Shown: positions 55,841-64,000 of the stretch, one piece after another | Numbering within the stretch: position 1 is the first letter of the stretch | How the letters are laid out: every line of letters starts with the position of its first letter | Assembly (NCBI RefSeq): GCF_018282095.1 | Contig: NZ_CP074126.1 | Coordinates: 2,800,501 to 2,864,500, forward strand | Length of the DNA: 64,000 nt | Origin: Pseudovibrio brasiliensis | GTDB taxonomy: Bacteria; Pseudomonadota; Alphaproteobacteria; Rhizobiales; Stappiaceae | Reading direction: 5' to 3' | The notes under the pieces: model-generated | What the model saw: the letters and a program-made list of their open reading frames with translations, nothing else | The model's database searches: none | Told to the model about the DNA's origin: nothing | Position numbers and translations under genes: made by a program

Positions 55841-56602
55841 ATGCAGTGGCAAGCAGAAGGCATCGTCATTGGAACGCGCAAGCAGGGTGAAAACAACATC
55901 CTGCTTGAAGTCCTGACGCCTGACAGAGGCCGCTGCCTTGGCTTGGTGCGTGGCGGCAGATCGCGCCGCCAGCAACCTGCCCTTCAACTGGGCAACCACC
56001 TCAATCTCACATGGCGTGCCAGACTGGACGAGCATCTAGGCTTTTTCACCGTTGAGCCCTTACAGCTCCGCGCGGCCCACCTTATGCAAACAGCCCGCGC
56101 CATTCACGGTCTACAAAGCCTGTGCGCGCAAATCCGTCTATTGCCAGAACGCGACCCACACCCAAACCTGTTCCATGCGCTGGATATCATCCTCGATCAT
56201 CTGGAAGATCCGCAAATCGGCGCAGCGCTTGTGCTCCGTTTTGAGCTCGAGTTGCTCAATGAACTTGGCTTCGGTCTGGACCTGACAGAATGCGCGGCCA
56301 CCGGCACCACTGATGAGCTGATCTGGGTCTCTCCCAAATCCGGTAGAGCCGTCTGCAAAACCGCAGGCCAACCGTACGCCAGCAAGCTCCTGACCCTGCC
56401 AGAGTTCCTGAAGGCACCTCAATCGCGCCTATCACAGAACATTGAGATTTCGCAGCGGGATATGGAAGCTGGCTTCTCACTCACCGGATACTTCCTCTTC
56501 AAATACATCTACGAGCCACGCAGCATCCCCTGGCCGCCTGCACGCGACAGCTACGTGACAGCGCTCAAGAAAGACTTCGCCGAGCTCTCAGACATGAGCT
56601 AA
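55841..56602 (+). CDS. recO: DNA repair protein RecO
   Basis: Loads RecA with RecR in the RecFOR recombination pathway. The N-terminal OB-fold is clear (QWQAEGIVIGTRKQGENNILLEVLTPDRGRCLGLVRGGRSRR), followed by the helical domain (ALVLRFELELLNELGFGLDLTECAATG). As in other alphaproteobacterial RecO proteins, the zinc-binding cysteine cluster is not present. The 253-residue length is normal. It follows era after the repeat-filled spacer. Confidence 0.95.
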   Translation: MQWQAEGIVIGTRKQGENNILLEVLTPDRGRCLGLVRGGRSRRQQPALQLGNHLNLTWRARLDEHLGFFTVEPLQLRAAHLMQTARAIHGLQSLCAQIRLLPERDPHPNLFHALDIILDHLEDPQIGAALVLRFELELLNELGFGLDLTECAATGTTDELIWVSPKSGRAVCKTAGQPYASKLLTLPEFLKAPQSRLSQNIEISQRDMEAGFSLTGYFLFKYIYEPRSIPWPPARDSYVTALKKDFAELSDMS

Positions 56603-56614
56603 TAATCCGCAGCC

Positions 56615-56929
56615 TCAGTCTGACTGCGGTCCATTTCCACCCGGCAGAACAATCACTGGCCCAGTGCTATCCCCTCCCAGCGGAACATAACGCTTTTGAG
56701 GCGGCGGAACATAAGGATGCTGATCCTCTGGCGGAGGCTGAAACCAGCTGCGAAGAACGCCCGGTGCTTCAACAACGGAGTTCTCCTCCGCCCATTCTGT
56801 TTGAGCACTCTGTTGAGAGCCTTGAGGGGCGGTTCGCTCAGTATCTGCTGCATGGCTGCAAGCAGCAATCGCAACCACCCCAAACGCCATCACAAATCCT
56901 TTGACAGTAAGCGCTTGCATGATCTGCAT
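56615..56929 (-). CDS. Small exported lipoprotein with C-terminal PLGG motif
   Basis: A 104-residue protein with a lipoprotein-type signal (hydrophobic GFVMAFGVVAI, lipobox AIAAC near residue 24). A hydrophilic, glutamine- and proline-rich middle contains a short aromatic stretch (RSWFQPPPEDQHPYVPPPQ). The end RYVPLGGDSTGPVIVLPGG is shared with the gene just upstream on the same strand. The ribosome binding site AGGAG lies 5 bases before the ATG. It starts 12 bases after the stop of that gene, so they form an operon. I recognise no family. Convergent with recO. Confidence 0.7.
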   Translation of the reverse strand: MQIMQALTVKGFVMAFGVVAIAACSHAADTERTAPQGSQQSAQTEWAEENSVVEAPGVLRSWFQPPPEDQHPYVPPPQKRYVPLGGDSTGPVIVLPGGNGPQSD

Positions 56930-56941
56930 CGGTTCTCCTCC

Positions 56942-57268
56942 CTACTTTTTTTTGGTTTTACCTTCAGGGATCACCAGAGTAGGACTATTGCTCTTCCCAC
57001 CCAACGGAATGCGGATTTCAGATTGAATAGACTCCTGCTTCTTGGCTGTCTGCTTAGGATCAGTCGCAGCAGCTTTGGAATCTGCTTTGGAGGTTTTCGT
57101 GGTCGCCTTTGACTTGTCCGCATCAGCTTTTTTGTCAGACTTCGAGAACTCCAGCTTGATCTGCGGAGAAGACTTGCCGGAACCAGCCAATACATCAGGT
57201 GCAGTCAAGTGGCTGCCTGCAAATGCAACAGCGGCGAACACGGAAAGAGTTTTCTTATAACTCAACAT
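56942..57268 (-). CDS. Small exported lysine-rich protein with C-terminal PLGG motif
   Basis: A 108-residue protein with a signal peptide (KKTLSVFAAVAFAGSHLTAPDVLA, cleavage near residue 28), then a lysine-, alanine- and serine-rich linker (about 40-85) and a C-terminal RIPLGGKSNSPTLVIPEG motif. The motif pattern PLGG-x-S-x-x-P-x-(L/I)-V-(I/L)-P-x-G recurs in the following gene. I chose the ATG at 57268, which has GGGAG 5 bases upstream. No known domain. Periplasmic location and a cell-envelope role are inference only. Confidence 0.7.
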   Translation of the reverse strand: MLSYKKTLSVFAAVAFAGSHLTAPDVLAGSGKSSPQIKLEFSKSDKKADADKSKATTKTSKADSKAAATDPKQTAKKQESIQSEIRIPLGGKSNSPTLVIPEGKTKKK

Positions 57269-57559
57269 CTTATCTCCCTGCCAATAACAATATCCGGCCA
57301 TTTCCTAGGCTTAGGGTAGTCGAGCAAGTATCAGGCTGACTTAAACCCACGCGGCGAATTCAAGCATTGGGTGAAACCAGTTGTTACCGCTGCTATTTGC
57401 GGTTGATTAATAGGGGCTACGTATTCATGGCAGTGAGTCGCAAAACACATGTCCATTACACAGGACTAAACCTTGAAAAAGCGCTGTTTTCTGAGGATTT
57501 CATAGGCAGAACGGTGCGTTAGCATGGACAGAACAAGCCAAGAACGATAACCAAGTGTC

Positions 57560-59812
57560 ATGGGACAGGAAGTGATTGGCCAGGATGGCCCGGAAACAAT
57601 CAATCTTAAAGATGCACTGGAAGAGCGCTACCTCAGCTACGCTCTGACAACCATCATGCATCGCGCACTGCCAGATGTACGCGATGGCCTGAAGCCAGTG
57701 CACCGTCGGATTCTCTACGGCATGCGCCTTTTGAAGCTCGATCCTAATCAGGGCTTTAAGAAGTGTGCGCGCGTTGTCGGTGACGTCATGGGTAAATATC
57801 ACCCGCATGGTGACGCAGCCATTTACGACGCTCTTGTCCGCCTCGCGCAGGATTTCTCCGTGCGCTATCCGATGGTGGACGGTCAGGGCAACTTCGGCAA
57901 CATCGACGGCGATAGCGCTGCTGCGATGCGTTACACCGAAGCACGCATGACCGATGTGGCCACCCGCATTCTGGATGGCCTCAACGAGAACGCTGTCGAC
58001 TTCCGCGAAACCTACGATGGTCTGGACTCTGAACCGGTTGTTCTGCCAGGCAGTTTCCCAAACCTTCTGGCAAACGGCTCCACAGGCATCGCGGTGGGTA
58101 TGGCAACCTCCATCCCGCCACACAACGCCCATGAGCTTTGCAACGCCTGTCAGCTTCTCATCTCCAAACCGGATGCAGAAGTGGAAGAACTCCTTGAGCA
58201 TATCAAAGGTCCGGACTTCCCGACTGGTGGTACAATCGTCAACGATAAGGGCTCCATTCTGGAAGCCTATAAGACAGGCCGCGGCAGCTTCCGTACACGT
58301 GCAAAATGGCACAAAGAAGAAGGCCAGCGCGGCACCTACAACATCGTTGTCACCGAAATTCCTTATCTCGTTCAGAAGTCCCGTCTGATCGAGAAAATCG
58401 CTGAACTCCTCATGGCGCGCAAATTGCCGCTGCTGGATGACATCCGCGATGAATCTGCTGAAGACGTGCGCGTGGTTCTGGTACCACGCAACAAAAACGT
58501 TGACCCTGAACTCCTCATGGCTTCCCTGTTCAAGCTGACGGACCTGGAAAACCGGTTCTCGCTGAACATGAACGTCCTGTCCAAAGGCGTCGTGCCAAAG
58601 GTCATGAGCCTGAAGGAAGTCCTGCAGGAATGGCTTGAGCATCAGAAGGAAGTTCTGGTTCGCCGTTCCAACCACAGGCTCGACCAGATCAACCACCGTC
58701 TTGAGGTTCTGGAAGGCTATCTGGTTGCCTACCTGAACATCGACGAAGTGATCCGCATCATCCGTGAAGAGGATGATGCCAAGGCGTCCCTGATCAAAGC
58801 CTTTGACCTGACAGAAGTTCAGGCCGAAGCGATCTTGAACATGCGCTTGCGCTCCTTGCGCAAGCTTGAAGAGTTCGAGATCAAGAAAGAACACGACAAG
58901 CTCTCCAAAGAGAAAGCGGGTCTGGAAGCTCTCCTCGCTTCCGACAAGAAGCAGTGGAACCGTGTTTCCAAACAGGTCGGTGAGATCGGCAAAGCCTACG
59001 GTCCTGAAACTGAAATAGGTGCCCGCCGCACAGACTTTGGCACAGCTGATGATCGTGATCTGGAAGAGATCAATCAAGCCATGATCGAGAAAGAACCGAT
59101 CACGGTTGTTATCTCCGAAAAAGGCTGGATCAGAACGCTGAAGGGTCATGTACAGGATGTGACCAACCTTGCCTTCAAGCAAGGTGACCAGTTGCACCTG
59201 TCCTTCCATGCTGAAACCACCAGCAAGATCTTGATCTTCACCAGCGGCGGTAAGTTCTACACCCTCGGCGCAGACAAGCTGCCAGGCGGCCGCGGCCATG
59301 GTGAACCGATCCGCTTGATGCTGGATATGGACGAGACGCAGGAAATCGTCAGTGCCTTCGTGCATGACCCGGAACGCAAGCTCCTCATGTCCACCGACGG
59401 AGCCTATGGCTTTGTGGTTCAGGAAAAGGATGTGATTGCCAACACCCGCAAAGGGAAACAGGTACTCAACGTGACGGCTCCTGCAAAAGCTGTTCTGTGC
59501 GTACCGGCTGTTGGAGACTATGTCGCGGTCATCGGTCACAACAGAAAGCTCCTCACCTTCCCGCTTGCACAGATCGCAGTCATGACGCGCGGTCGCGGTG
59601 TGCGCCTGCAGCGCTACAGAGATGGTGGCATCTCCGATATCAAGACCTTCGCGTCAGAAGAAGGCCTGACCTGGACAGATGCATCCGGTCGCGTCTTCAA
59701 ACGCACTCTTGAAGAAATGCAGGACTGGCGCGGAGATCGCGGTCAAGCCGGACGCCTACCACCAAACGGCTTCCCGAGAACCAACAAATTCGATGGAAGT
59801 TCAACAGGTTAA
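57560..59812 (+). CDS. parC: DNA topoisomerase IV subunit A
   Basis: Decatenates daughter chromosomes together with ParE. The 750-residue length fits alphaproteobacterial ParC rather than GyrA. The catalytic tyrosine is in [13 protein letters not shown]. The quinolone region reads [17 protein letters not shown], with alanine and aspartate at the positions of E. coli ParC Ser80 and Glu84. The C-terminal beta-pinwheel blades follow ([55 protein letters not shown]). A 258-base upstream gap, with nothing else visible, holds the promoter; a strong terminator follows. Confidence 0.96.
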   Translation: MGQEVIGQDGPETINLKDALEERYLSYALTTIMHRALPDVRDGLKPVHRRILYGMRLLKLDPNQGFKKCARVVGDVMGKYHPHGDAAIYDALVRLAQDFSVRYPMVDGQGNFGNIDGDSAAAMRYTEARMTDVATRILDGLNENAVDFRETYDGLDSEPVVLPGSFPNLLANGSTGIAVGMATSIPPHNAHELCNACQLLISKPDAEVEELLEHIKGPDFPTGGTIVNDKGSILEAYKTGRGSFRTRAKWHKEEGQRGTYNIVVTEIPYLVQKSRLIEKIAELLMARKLPLLDDIRDESAEDVRVVLVPRNKNVDPELLMASLFKLTDLENRFSLNMNVLSKGVVPKVMSLKEVLQEWLEHQKEVLVRRSNHRLDQINHRLEVLEGYLVAYLNIDEVIRIIREEDDAKASLIKAFDLTEVQAEAILNMRLRSLRKLEEFEIKKEHDKLSKEKAGLEALLASDKKQWNRVSKQVGEIGKAYGPETEIGARRTDFGTADDRDLEEINQAMIEKEPITVVISEKGWIRTLKGHVQDVTNLAFKQGDQLHLSFHAETTSKILIFTSGGKFYTLGADKLPGGRGHGEPIRLMLDMDETQEIVSAFVHDPERKLLMSTDGAYGFVVQEKDVIANTRKGKQVLNVTAPAKAVLCVPAVGDYVAVIGHNRKLLTFPLAQIAVMTRGRGVRLQRYRDGGISDIKTFASEEGLTWTDASGRVFKRTLEEMQDWRGDRGQAGRLPPNGFPRTNKFDGSSTG

Positions 59813-59857
59813 CGCAAAGTTCGGAATCAAACTCTCCGCAGTTTTGCAACCACCTAC

Positions 59858-59886
59858 AAAAACAGAGCCTAAATGGCTCTGTTTTT
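59858..59886. terminator. Bidirectional terminator after parC
   Basis: A perfect 12-base stem AAAAACAGAGCC/GGCTCTGTTTTT with a 5-base loop. It serves parC on the plus strand and can serve the convergent yjjX gene. Confidence 0.9.
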
Positions 59887-59920
59887 CATTTCAGATGAAT
59901 CATAGTCTCAGCGACACCTG

Positions 59921-60454
59921 CTAAGTGACTCTAAACGCAGGAGATCTGAACGGCAGCAACGCACAAAACAGCGTATCGACATAAACGGACTGCCGGGTCA
60001 TCCGATCTCGCGTCAGCAATCCAAAAGCACCGCCTTTGTGCTTGATGTTCTCCGTGCCAAAAATCTCGTCAATCGCATGCCCCAGCTCTACACCAGAGCG
60101 CACCAGCTGCATCACTTTATCTGGCAGTGGAAGCAGCATGGAGCGGCTTGCGGAAACCTGCCCTTCGCGGGAAATCACCACCATCCAGGCAAAGGTGTAG
60201 GCAATGCCGTGCAGCTCACAGATGCCGCCTTCCAGCCCCACCCCAAAGTCCGCATCGGCTTCTGCTTCCAACGCATTTTCCGCACGCTGTACAGCACCCT
60301 GACACGTCTCCTCATCACTCATCGGCTGGTCAGCAACGCCAGATGGCACACTGGCCGAAACCAGATCAATCTCATCTGCAGGGAATTGAGCCCTGAACGC
60401 CTCAAGCGTCGCATTCACCTTGACCGGATTTTGAGAGGCAACAACAACTTTCAT
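59921..60454 (-). CDS. yjjX: Inosine/xanthosine triphosphatase (YjjX/DUF84 family)
   Basis: A house-cleaning NTPase that removes non-canonical purine nucleotides. The 177-residue protein has KVVVASQNPVKVNATLEAF at the start, SGVADQPMSDEETCQGAVQRAENAL, and FGVGLEGGICELHGIAYTFAWMVV, the family blocks, ending KGGAFGLLTRDRMTRQSVYVDTL. I chose the ATG at 60454 with GGAG 7 bases upstream; a start six codons earlier is in frame. Convergent with parC. Confidence 0.92.
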   Translation of the reverse strand: MKVVVASQNPVKVNATLEAFRAQFPADEIDLVSASVPSGVADQPMSDEETCQGAVQRAENALEAEADADFGVGLEGGICELHGIAYTFAWMVVISREGQVSASRSMLLPLPDKVMQLVRSGVELGHAIDEIFGTENIKHKGGAFGLLTRDRMTRQSVYVDTLFCALLPFRSPAFRVT

Positions 60455-60558
60455 TAAAACACTCCAGAACAATCAGAGTTCTCTAGCCTACACTTTGAGC
60501 AATCAGAAACAGACCACAACACACGCACAAGTAAGGGCAAAATCACACCTGACCTATC

Positions 60559-61131
60559 TCACTGACGCTCCATTTGCCTCGCCTGATCACCAAACGGCGC
60601 TTCAAGGTCACTGCGCGTGAAAACGGGACAGACGGGCAACTCAGGTGCAGCATGAATTGCAGGAGCCCCTTCGCCGCGCCAAATAGCACAAATAACGGCC
60701 CGAACATCTGCCCCTTCTTGCGTAGCTAACTGCAATGCATCAGCAACCGCCCCACCAGTTGAGATGACATCTTCCACAAAAACGACCTTTCGCCCTGTTA
60801 GATCCTGCCCCTCGATCGCACGGCATGTACCGTAAGATTTAGGCTCTTTTCGAACAAATGCTGCAGGAAGACCAGTTTCCAGAGACATCGCAGTAACAAG
60901 CGGGACACCTCCAAGCTCAAGGCCAGCGATGATTTCCGTATCTGACGGAAGCAACGCGCTCATGGCTTGTGCGAGTGGTCGCAGAATGTGGGGAAGTCCT
61001 TCGAAGCTGTACTTATCGAAGTAACGATCCGAAACCTGCCCGGAACGAAGCACAAACTCACCTTCGAGCGTTGCAACTTCCGCGATTTGCCGCGCTAGAT
61101 CGGGCAACAACAACTTCGTTTCATTAGACAT
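60559..61131 (-). CDS. pyrE: Orotate phosphoribosyltransferase
   Basis: Makes orotidine monophosphate from orotate and PRPP in pyrimidine synthesis. The 190-residue protein has a canonical PRPP loop (VVFVEDVISTGGAV), the flexible-loop basic residues RKEPKSYGTCRAIEG, and an N-terminal FVLRSGQVSDRYFDKYSFEG block. That block is more like PyrE of Gram-positive/actinobacterial type than the rsh-linked PyrE of Rhizobiales, as far as I remember. The start ATG at 61131 has GGAGG 8 bases upstream; the frame is open 19 codons earlier. This is probably the working OPRT of the cell. Confidence 0.92.
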   Translation of the reverse strand: MSNETKLLLPDLARQIAEVATLEGEFVLRSGQVSDRYFDKYSFEGLPHILRPLAQAMSALLPSDTEIIAGLELGGVPLVTAMSLETGLPAAFVRKEPKSYGTCRAIEGQDLTGRKVVFVEDVISTGGAVADALQLATQEGADVRAVICAIWRGEGAPAIHAAPELPVCPVFTRSDLEAPFGDQARQMERQ

Positions 61132-61261
61132 CTGCTCCACCTCCAAATTCAGTCGCTCCTTATTAGAAGGAATGCAACTTTCCGGCAAGTTTCCGCAACA
61201 GTCTTAATTGAGAAGGTGTAAGGAAAGGAGCTGGAGCATCACCAGCAAAACTTGAGATGCT

Positions 61262-61738
61262 CTAGCCGTTTTTCATCAGACGTTGCTTTTCACGGTTCCA
61301 GTCCCGCGTCTTTTCAGTCTGGCGTTTATCGTGAGCTTTTTTACCACGACCCAATGCGATTTCCATCTTGGCCCGCCCATCTTCATTAAAGTAGATCTTC
61401 AACGGCACGATGGTCTTGCCTTCCTTCTGAACAGCAGCAAACAGCTTGTTCAGTTCCCGGCGGTGCATCAACAGTTTGCGTGGACGGCGCGGTTCATGAT
61501 TGAACCGATTACCCTGCGTGTATTCAGGGATGTAGACGTTGTAGACCATCATCTCACCCTGATATTCAGCGGCATAGCTTTCAGCAATATTGCTTTTACC
61601 TTGGCGAAGAGACTTAACTTCAGTCCCCTTCAGCTCAATGCCAGCCTCAAACACATCTTCAATTTCATAGTTAAAACGGGCCTTCCGGTTATCCGCAACA
61701 ACCTTGCGCCCGGGAACGCCACCTTTTTTGGCAGCCAT
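61262..61738 (-). CDS. smpB: SsrA-binding protein SmpB
   Basis: Binds tmRNA and brings it to stalled ribosomes. The 158-residue protein has [38 protein letters not shown] at the start, [24 protein letters not shown], and the C-terminal tail [22 protein letters not shown]. No tmRNA gene is seen in the window. A 7-base inverted repeat GAGCATC/GATGCTC (61234-61262) overlaps its stop codon and may be a weak terminator. Downstream of dapA on the same strand. Confidence 0.97.
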   Translation of the reverse strand: MAAKKGGVPGRKVVADNRKARFNYEIEDVFEAGIELKGTEVKSLRQGKSNIAESYAAEYQGEMMVYNVYIPEYTQGNRFNHEPRRPRKLLMHRRELNKLFAAVQKEGKTIVPLKIYFNEDGRAKMEIALGRGKKAHDKRQTEKTRDWNREKQRLMKNG

Positions 61739-61760
61739 TTCTTTTCCTTATTTCACTCAA

Positions 61761-61798
61761 TAAAAGCCTCCGCGCACCCTCCTATAAGATGCGCGGAG
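61761..61798 (-). terminator. Rho-independent terminator after dapA
   Basis: Read on the minus strand: CTCCGCGCA and TGCGCGGAG pair (9 bases, 13-base loop), followed by GCTTTTATT. It lies between dapA and smpB. Confidence 0.75.
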
Positions 61799-61805
61799 CA
61801 ATAGC

Positions 61806-62684
61806 TTAGTTGATCAGGCCTGCATGAACCATAGCCTTGCGAATGCTATCCTGAGTTTCCTCAGCAACCTGAACCAGTGGCAAGCGCAGTTCATTTTCCA
61901 TCTTACCAAGCAGAGACAGAGCGTACTTTGGACCAGCTGGGTTTGGCTCAATGAAGAGAGCCTGATGCAGCGGAGCAAGACGATCCTGAATGGACAGCGC
62001 AGTCGCGTAATCGCCAGCCAGACAAGCTTCCTGGAATTGAGAGCACAATGCCGGAGCAATGTTCGCAGTTACAGAAATGCAACCCTGGCCACCATGCGCA
62101 TTAAAGCCAAGCGCTGTAATGTCTTCACCAGAAAGCTGGATAAAGTCCTTACCACACAGATGGCGCTGCTCAGATGCGCGCGCAAGGTTCGCCGTCGCAT
62201 CTTTCACGCCAACAATGTTCTCCACTTCGTGGAACAGCTCAGCCATGGTCTGGCTTTCCATATCAATAATGGAACGACCCGGAATGTTATAAATGTAGAT
62301 CGGCAGATCTACAGAAGCAGCAATCGCTTTGAAATGCGCCTTCAAACCAGCCTGATTTGGCTTGTTGTAGTAAGGTGTGACAGACAAAATCGCGTCCGCC
62401 CCCACTTCCTGAGCGTGCTGCGCAAATTCAATTGCCTCAACCGGGTTGTTGGAGCCAGCGCCTGCCATGACAGGAACGCGACCTGCAGAAACCTCAACAG
62501 CCATCTGCACGACACGCTTGTGCTCATCAAAAGAAAGCGTTGGACTTTCACCGGTTGTTCCCACAGGCACAAGCCCGTGGGAGCCCTGTTTTATCTGCCA
62601 ATCCACGAATTCCCGGAAGGCCTTCTCATCCACTTTGCCATCCTTGAAAGGTGTGACAAGTGCTGGAATTGATCCTTTAAACAT
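61806..62684 (-). CDS. dapA: 4-hydroxy-tetrahydrodipicolinate synthase
   Basis: The first committed step of lysine and diaminopimelate synthesis, joining pyruvate and aspartate semialdehyde. The 292-residue TIM barrel has [44 protein letters not shown] with the catalytic tyrosine, YNIPGRS, and the Schiff-base lysine in [13 protein letters not shown]. The start ATG is at 62684. Divergent from the lytic transglycosylase gene. Confidence 0.98.
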   Translation of the reverse strand: MFKGSIPALVTPFKDGKVDEKAFREFVDWQIKQGSHGLVPVGTTGESPTLSFDEHKRVVQMAVEVSAGRVPVMAGAGSNNPVEAIEFAQHAQEVGADAILSVTPYYNKPNQAGLKAHFKAIAASVDLPIYIYNIPGRSIIDMESQTMAELFHEVENIVGVKDATANLARASEQRHLCGKDFIQLSGEDITALGFNAHGGQGCISVTANIAPALCSQFQEACLAGDYATALSIQDRLAPLHQALFIEPNPAGPKYALSLLGKMENELRLPLVQVAEETQDSIRKAMVHAGLIN

Positions 62685-62996
62685 CTCAGGTTCCTCGTTG
62701 GATTACATATATACAGAGCAAAATTTGCCAGTGCCCTCAAAGGGGTGGCATACAATAATGTGATCTAGCCTATCTCGGCAACATCACCAAGACCTTCTCT
62801 TATAAGATTCGGGAATTTTTTTGTGCTCATATTTAGGCCAGTTTCACAGGTGAGTATTACGGGCCCTTCGGCAAAACATTAAACAGATATTTACCCTGTT
62901 TGTGGCAAGCAGAATGAGGGACTTTTTGGGAATTAAACCGTCCGGTGCGTATTTGCCGGATTAACAGCACTCAGGTGAGACGGGCCAACGAGTAGT
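62685..62996. other. Divergent intergenic region dapA / slt
   Basis: A 312-base gap without coding sequence. It contains a short hairpin TGCCAGTGCCCT-CAAA-GGGGTGGCA (62728-62752) close to the dapA start and a T run (62817-62823). No tmRNA or other RNA gene is recognisable. Confidence 0.5.
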
Positions 62997-64000
62997 ATGC
63001 GTATCCGTGAGTTTCTTTTAGTATCGACACGTGTTAGTGCGCTTGCCATTGCCACGACATTTTCCGCATCGGCATTTTCTGCTGTATCCTCTTTAAATCA
63101 CAGCGTAATTCCAGCTCCGAACCCTGCAAAGGTTGTGCGCACCGCCGCCCTGAGCACGCAGCAAGCTTCTGTACAACGCGGATCGCGTGCTGCCACACCA
63201 CGCTCTAAGCCACCCGTGATTGGCAAGGGCTATGCAGGTGGAACGAACAACACTCAACTGTCCAATTATGCCCCGGCAGCACCTGCAAACAACGGTCCGG
63301 CACAGGTTTCTGGACGCCCATCCAGCCCTCAAAATGCGCTGGAAGCGACTGCTGCGCTGACAAGTTCTTATCCACAGGGATTGAGCACAGCTCAAGCAAC
63401 AGGGTCCGTTGAACCACTCAAAACAGTGCTACAGCACGTCAAAGCTGGACGTCTGAATGAAGCACTGCGCGCCCGCAATGCATTGCCGAACAATCTTGAC
63501 CGCCGTCTGGCAGATTGGTTCATCATGCTGCGCGGTGGTCCGCAAACCCCCGTCACTCACATCGCTCAGTTCGCCGCAGATGCCCCGCACTGGCCAACAG
63601 CCAAAGTCGTGCGTGCACGTGGTGAAGCCGCCCTCGCCGCGTCCACTCTGACACCGGATCAGATCATCGCGGCATTCGGCTCTACTGTGCCTGAAACCAA
63701 TGACGGCAAACTAGCGCTGGCTAAAGCACATCTGGCCAAAGGCAACCGCAATGAAGCTGCCAAGCTCATTCGCCCGCTTTGGCAAACCACAGCATTTGAA
63801 ACAGAAGACGAAGCCGCCATCCGCAAGGTATTTGGCAGCCTGCTTCGCCAAAAAGATCACCGCCTAAGAGCTGAGATGCTCCTGTATCGCGACAGAGCAA
63901 AAGGCGCTGAACGCCTGCTCTCAGAGCTCTCACGCGATGAACAGACATATATAAAAGCACGCATCGCCAGCATTCGCAAAAACGGCAATGCACTCAGCAA
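62997..64000 (+). CDS. Soluble lytic murein transglycosylase, Slt type (partial, 3' end outside window)
   Basis: The frame is open to the right edge; 334 codons are visible. A signal peptide (FLLVSTRVSALAIATTFSASAFS) is followed by a long disordered, alanine/proline/serine-rich stretch (to about residue 140) and then the helical superhelix domain of Slt enzymes: ADWFIMLRGG, IAQFAADAPHWPTAKVVRARGEAAL, GSTVPETNDGKLALAKAHLAKGNRNEAAKLIRPLWQTT and KDHRLRAEMLLYRDR. The catalytic SLT domain would lie beyond the window. The slt-dapA-smpB neighbourhood is common in Rhizobiales. The periplasmic enzyme cleaves peptidoglycan strands. The ribosome binding site is weak. Confidence 0.88.
   Translation, partial: MRIREFLLVSTRVSALAIATTFSASAFSAVSSLNHSVIPAPNPAKVVRTAALSTQQASVQRGSRAATPRSKPPVIGKGYAGGTNNTQLSNYAPAAPANNGPAQVSGRPSSPQNALEATAALTSSYPQGLSTAQATGSVEPLKTVLQHVKAGRLNEALRARNALPNNLDRRLADWFIMLRGGPQTPVTHIAQFAADAPHWPTAKVVRARGEAALAASTLTPDQIIAAFGSTVPETNDGKLALAKAHLAKGNRNEAAKLIRPLWQTTAFETEDEAAIRKVFGSLLRQKDHRLRAEMLLYRDRAKGAERLLSELSRDEQTYIKARIASIRKNGNALS

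Noticed and set aside
57500-59539. A 679-codon minus-strand frame opposite parC
   Set aside because: An exceptionally long open frame, but it mirrors the conserved codons of parC; no ribosome binding site and the translation is His/Phe-rich without domains.
62685-62996. Possible tmRNA (ssrA) near smpB/dapA
   Set aside because: No tag-peptide coding sequence ending in Ala-Ala or tRNA-like arms could be found in either strand of the gap.

Overview
The window looks like a chromosomal segment from a marine-type alphaproteobacterium of the order Hyphomicrobiales (Rhizobiales). Stappiaceae, near Pseudovibrio, is my best guess. The reasons are moderate GC (low 50s by eye), the order ihfA-merR next to fabH-plsX-DUF177-ubiquinol chaperone, the order rsh-pyrE-like-DUF2062-acpS-lepB-rnc-era-recO, an ldtR/ldtP pair, a Bpt-type aminoacyl transferase and a single bifunctional Rsh. 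Genus is inference from memory, not from a search. Nearly all of the window is conserved housekeeping DNA, with a few accessory patches.

Layout. (1) 1-8.5 kb: an exopolysaccharide locus with a FemAB/BioF2-like acetyltransferase, a Wzc/ExoP-like copolymerase whose kinase domain is degenerate, a Wza-like lipoprotein, a GT4 glycosyltransferase, a WcaJ/ExoY-type initiating transferase and an O-antigen-polymerase-like protein. (2) 8.6-10.8 kb: tRNA-Pro(GGG), then a GH108 endolysin, a DUF2793 protein and a MazG-like protein, which together resemble an accessory locus of a gene transfer agent or prophage. (3) 11-14.7 kb: a 1020-residue kinase/M23/class III aminotransferase fusion divergent from an Lrp/AsnC regulator with repeated palindromes between them. 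(4) 14.7-19.9 kb: merR, ihfA, fabH, plsX, DUF177, ubiquinol-cytochrome c chaperone, bamE. (5) 20-27.4 kb: duplicated-DUF417 membrane protein, thioesterase, OprB porin, H+-pyrophosphatase, MFS transporter, Nudix hydrolase. (6) 27.4-33.4 kb, read leftward: glyA, nrdR, ribD, ribE, ribH, nusB, thiL. (7) 33.5-36.3 kb: small conserved protein, ldtP, ldtR. (8) 36.4-40.3 kb: valine/isobutyrate catabolism genes. (9) 40.8-47.8 kb: hemB, threonine ammonia-lyase, RDD protein, SLC13-type permease, bpt, family 5 UDG, NYN protein. (10) 48.6-56.6 kb: rpoZ, rsh, OPRT-like, DUF2062, acpS, lepB, rnc, era, recO. (11) 56.6-64 kb: two small exported proteins, parC, yjjX, pyrE, smpB, dapA and the start of an slt-type lytic transglycosylase.

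I did not find a clear new multi-gene defence or toxin system, CRISPR array, insertion sequence or integrase. The leads most worth following are the three-domain fusion with its regulator, the gene-transfer-agent-like satellite locus, two orotate phosphoribosyltransferase-like genes of which the rsh-linked one has lost PRPP-loop residues, a tandem pair of small exported proteins sharing a C-terminal PLGG motif, and a dispersed 45-bp palindromic repeat with four copies here, one of which supplies the stop codon of era.

Many start codons were moved from the longest open frame to an internal start with a better ribosome binding site. Each case is stated in the entry.
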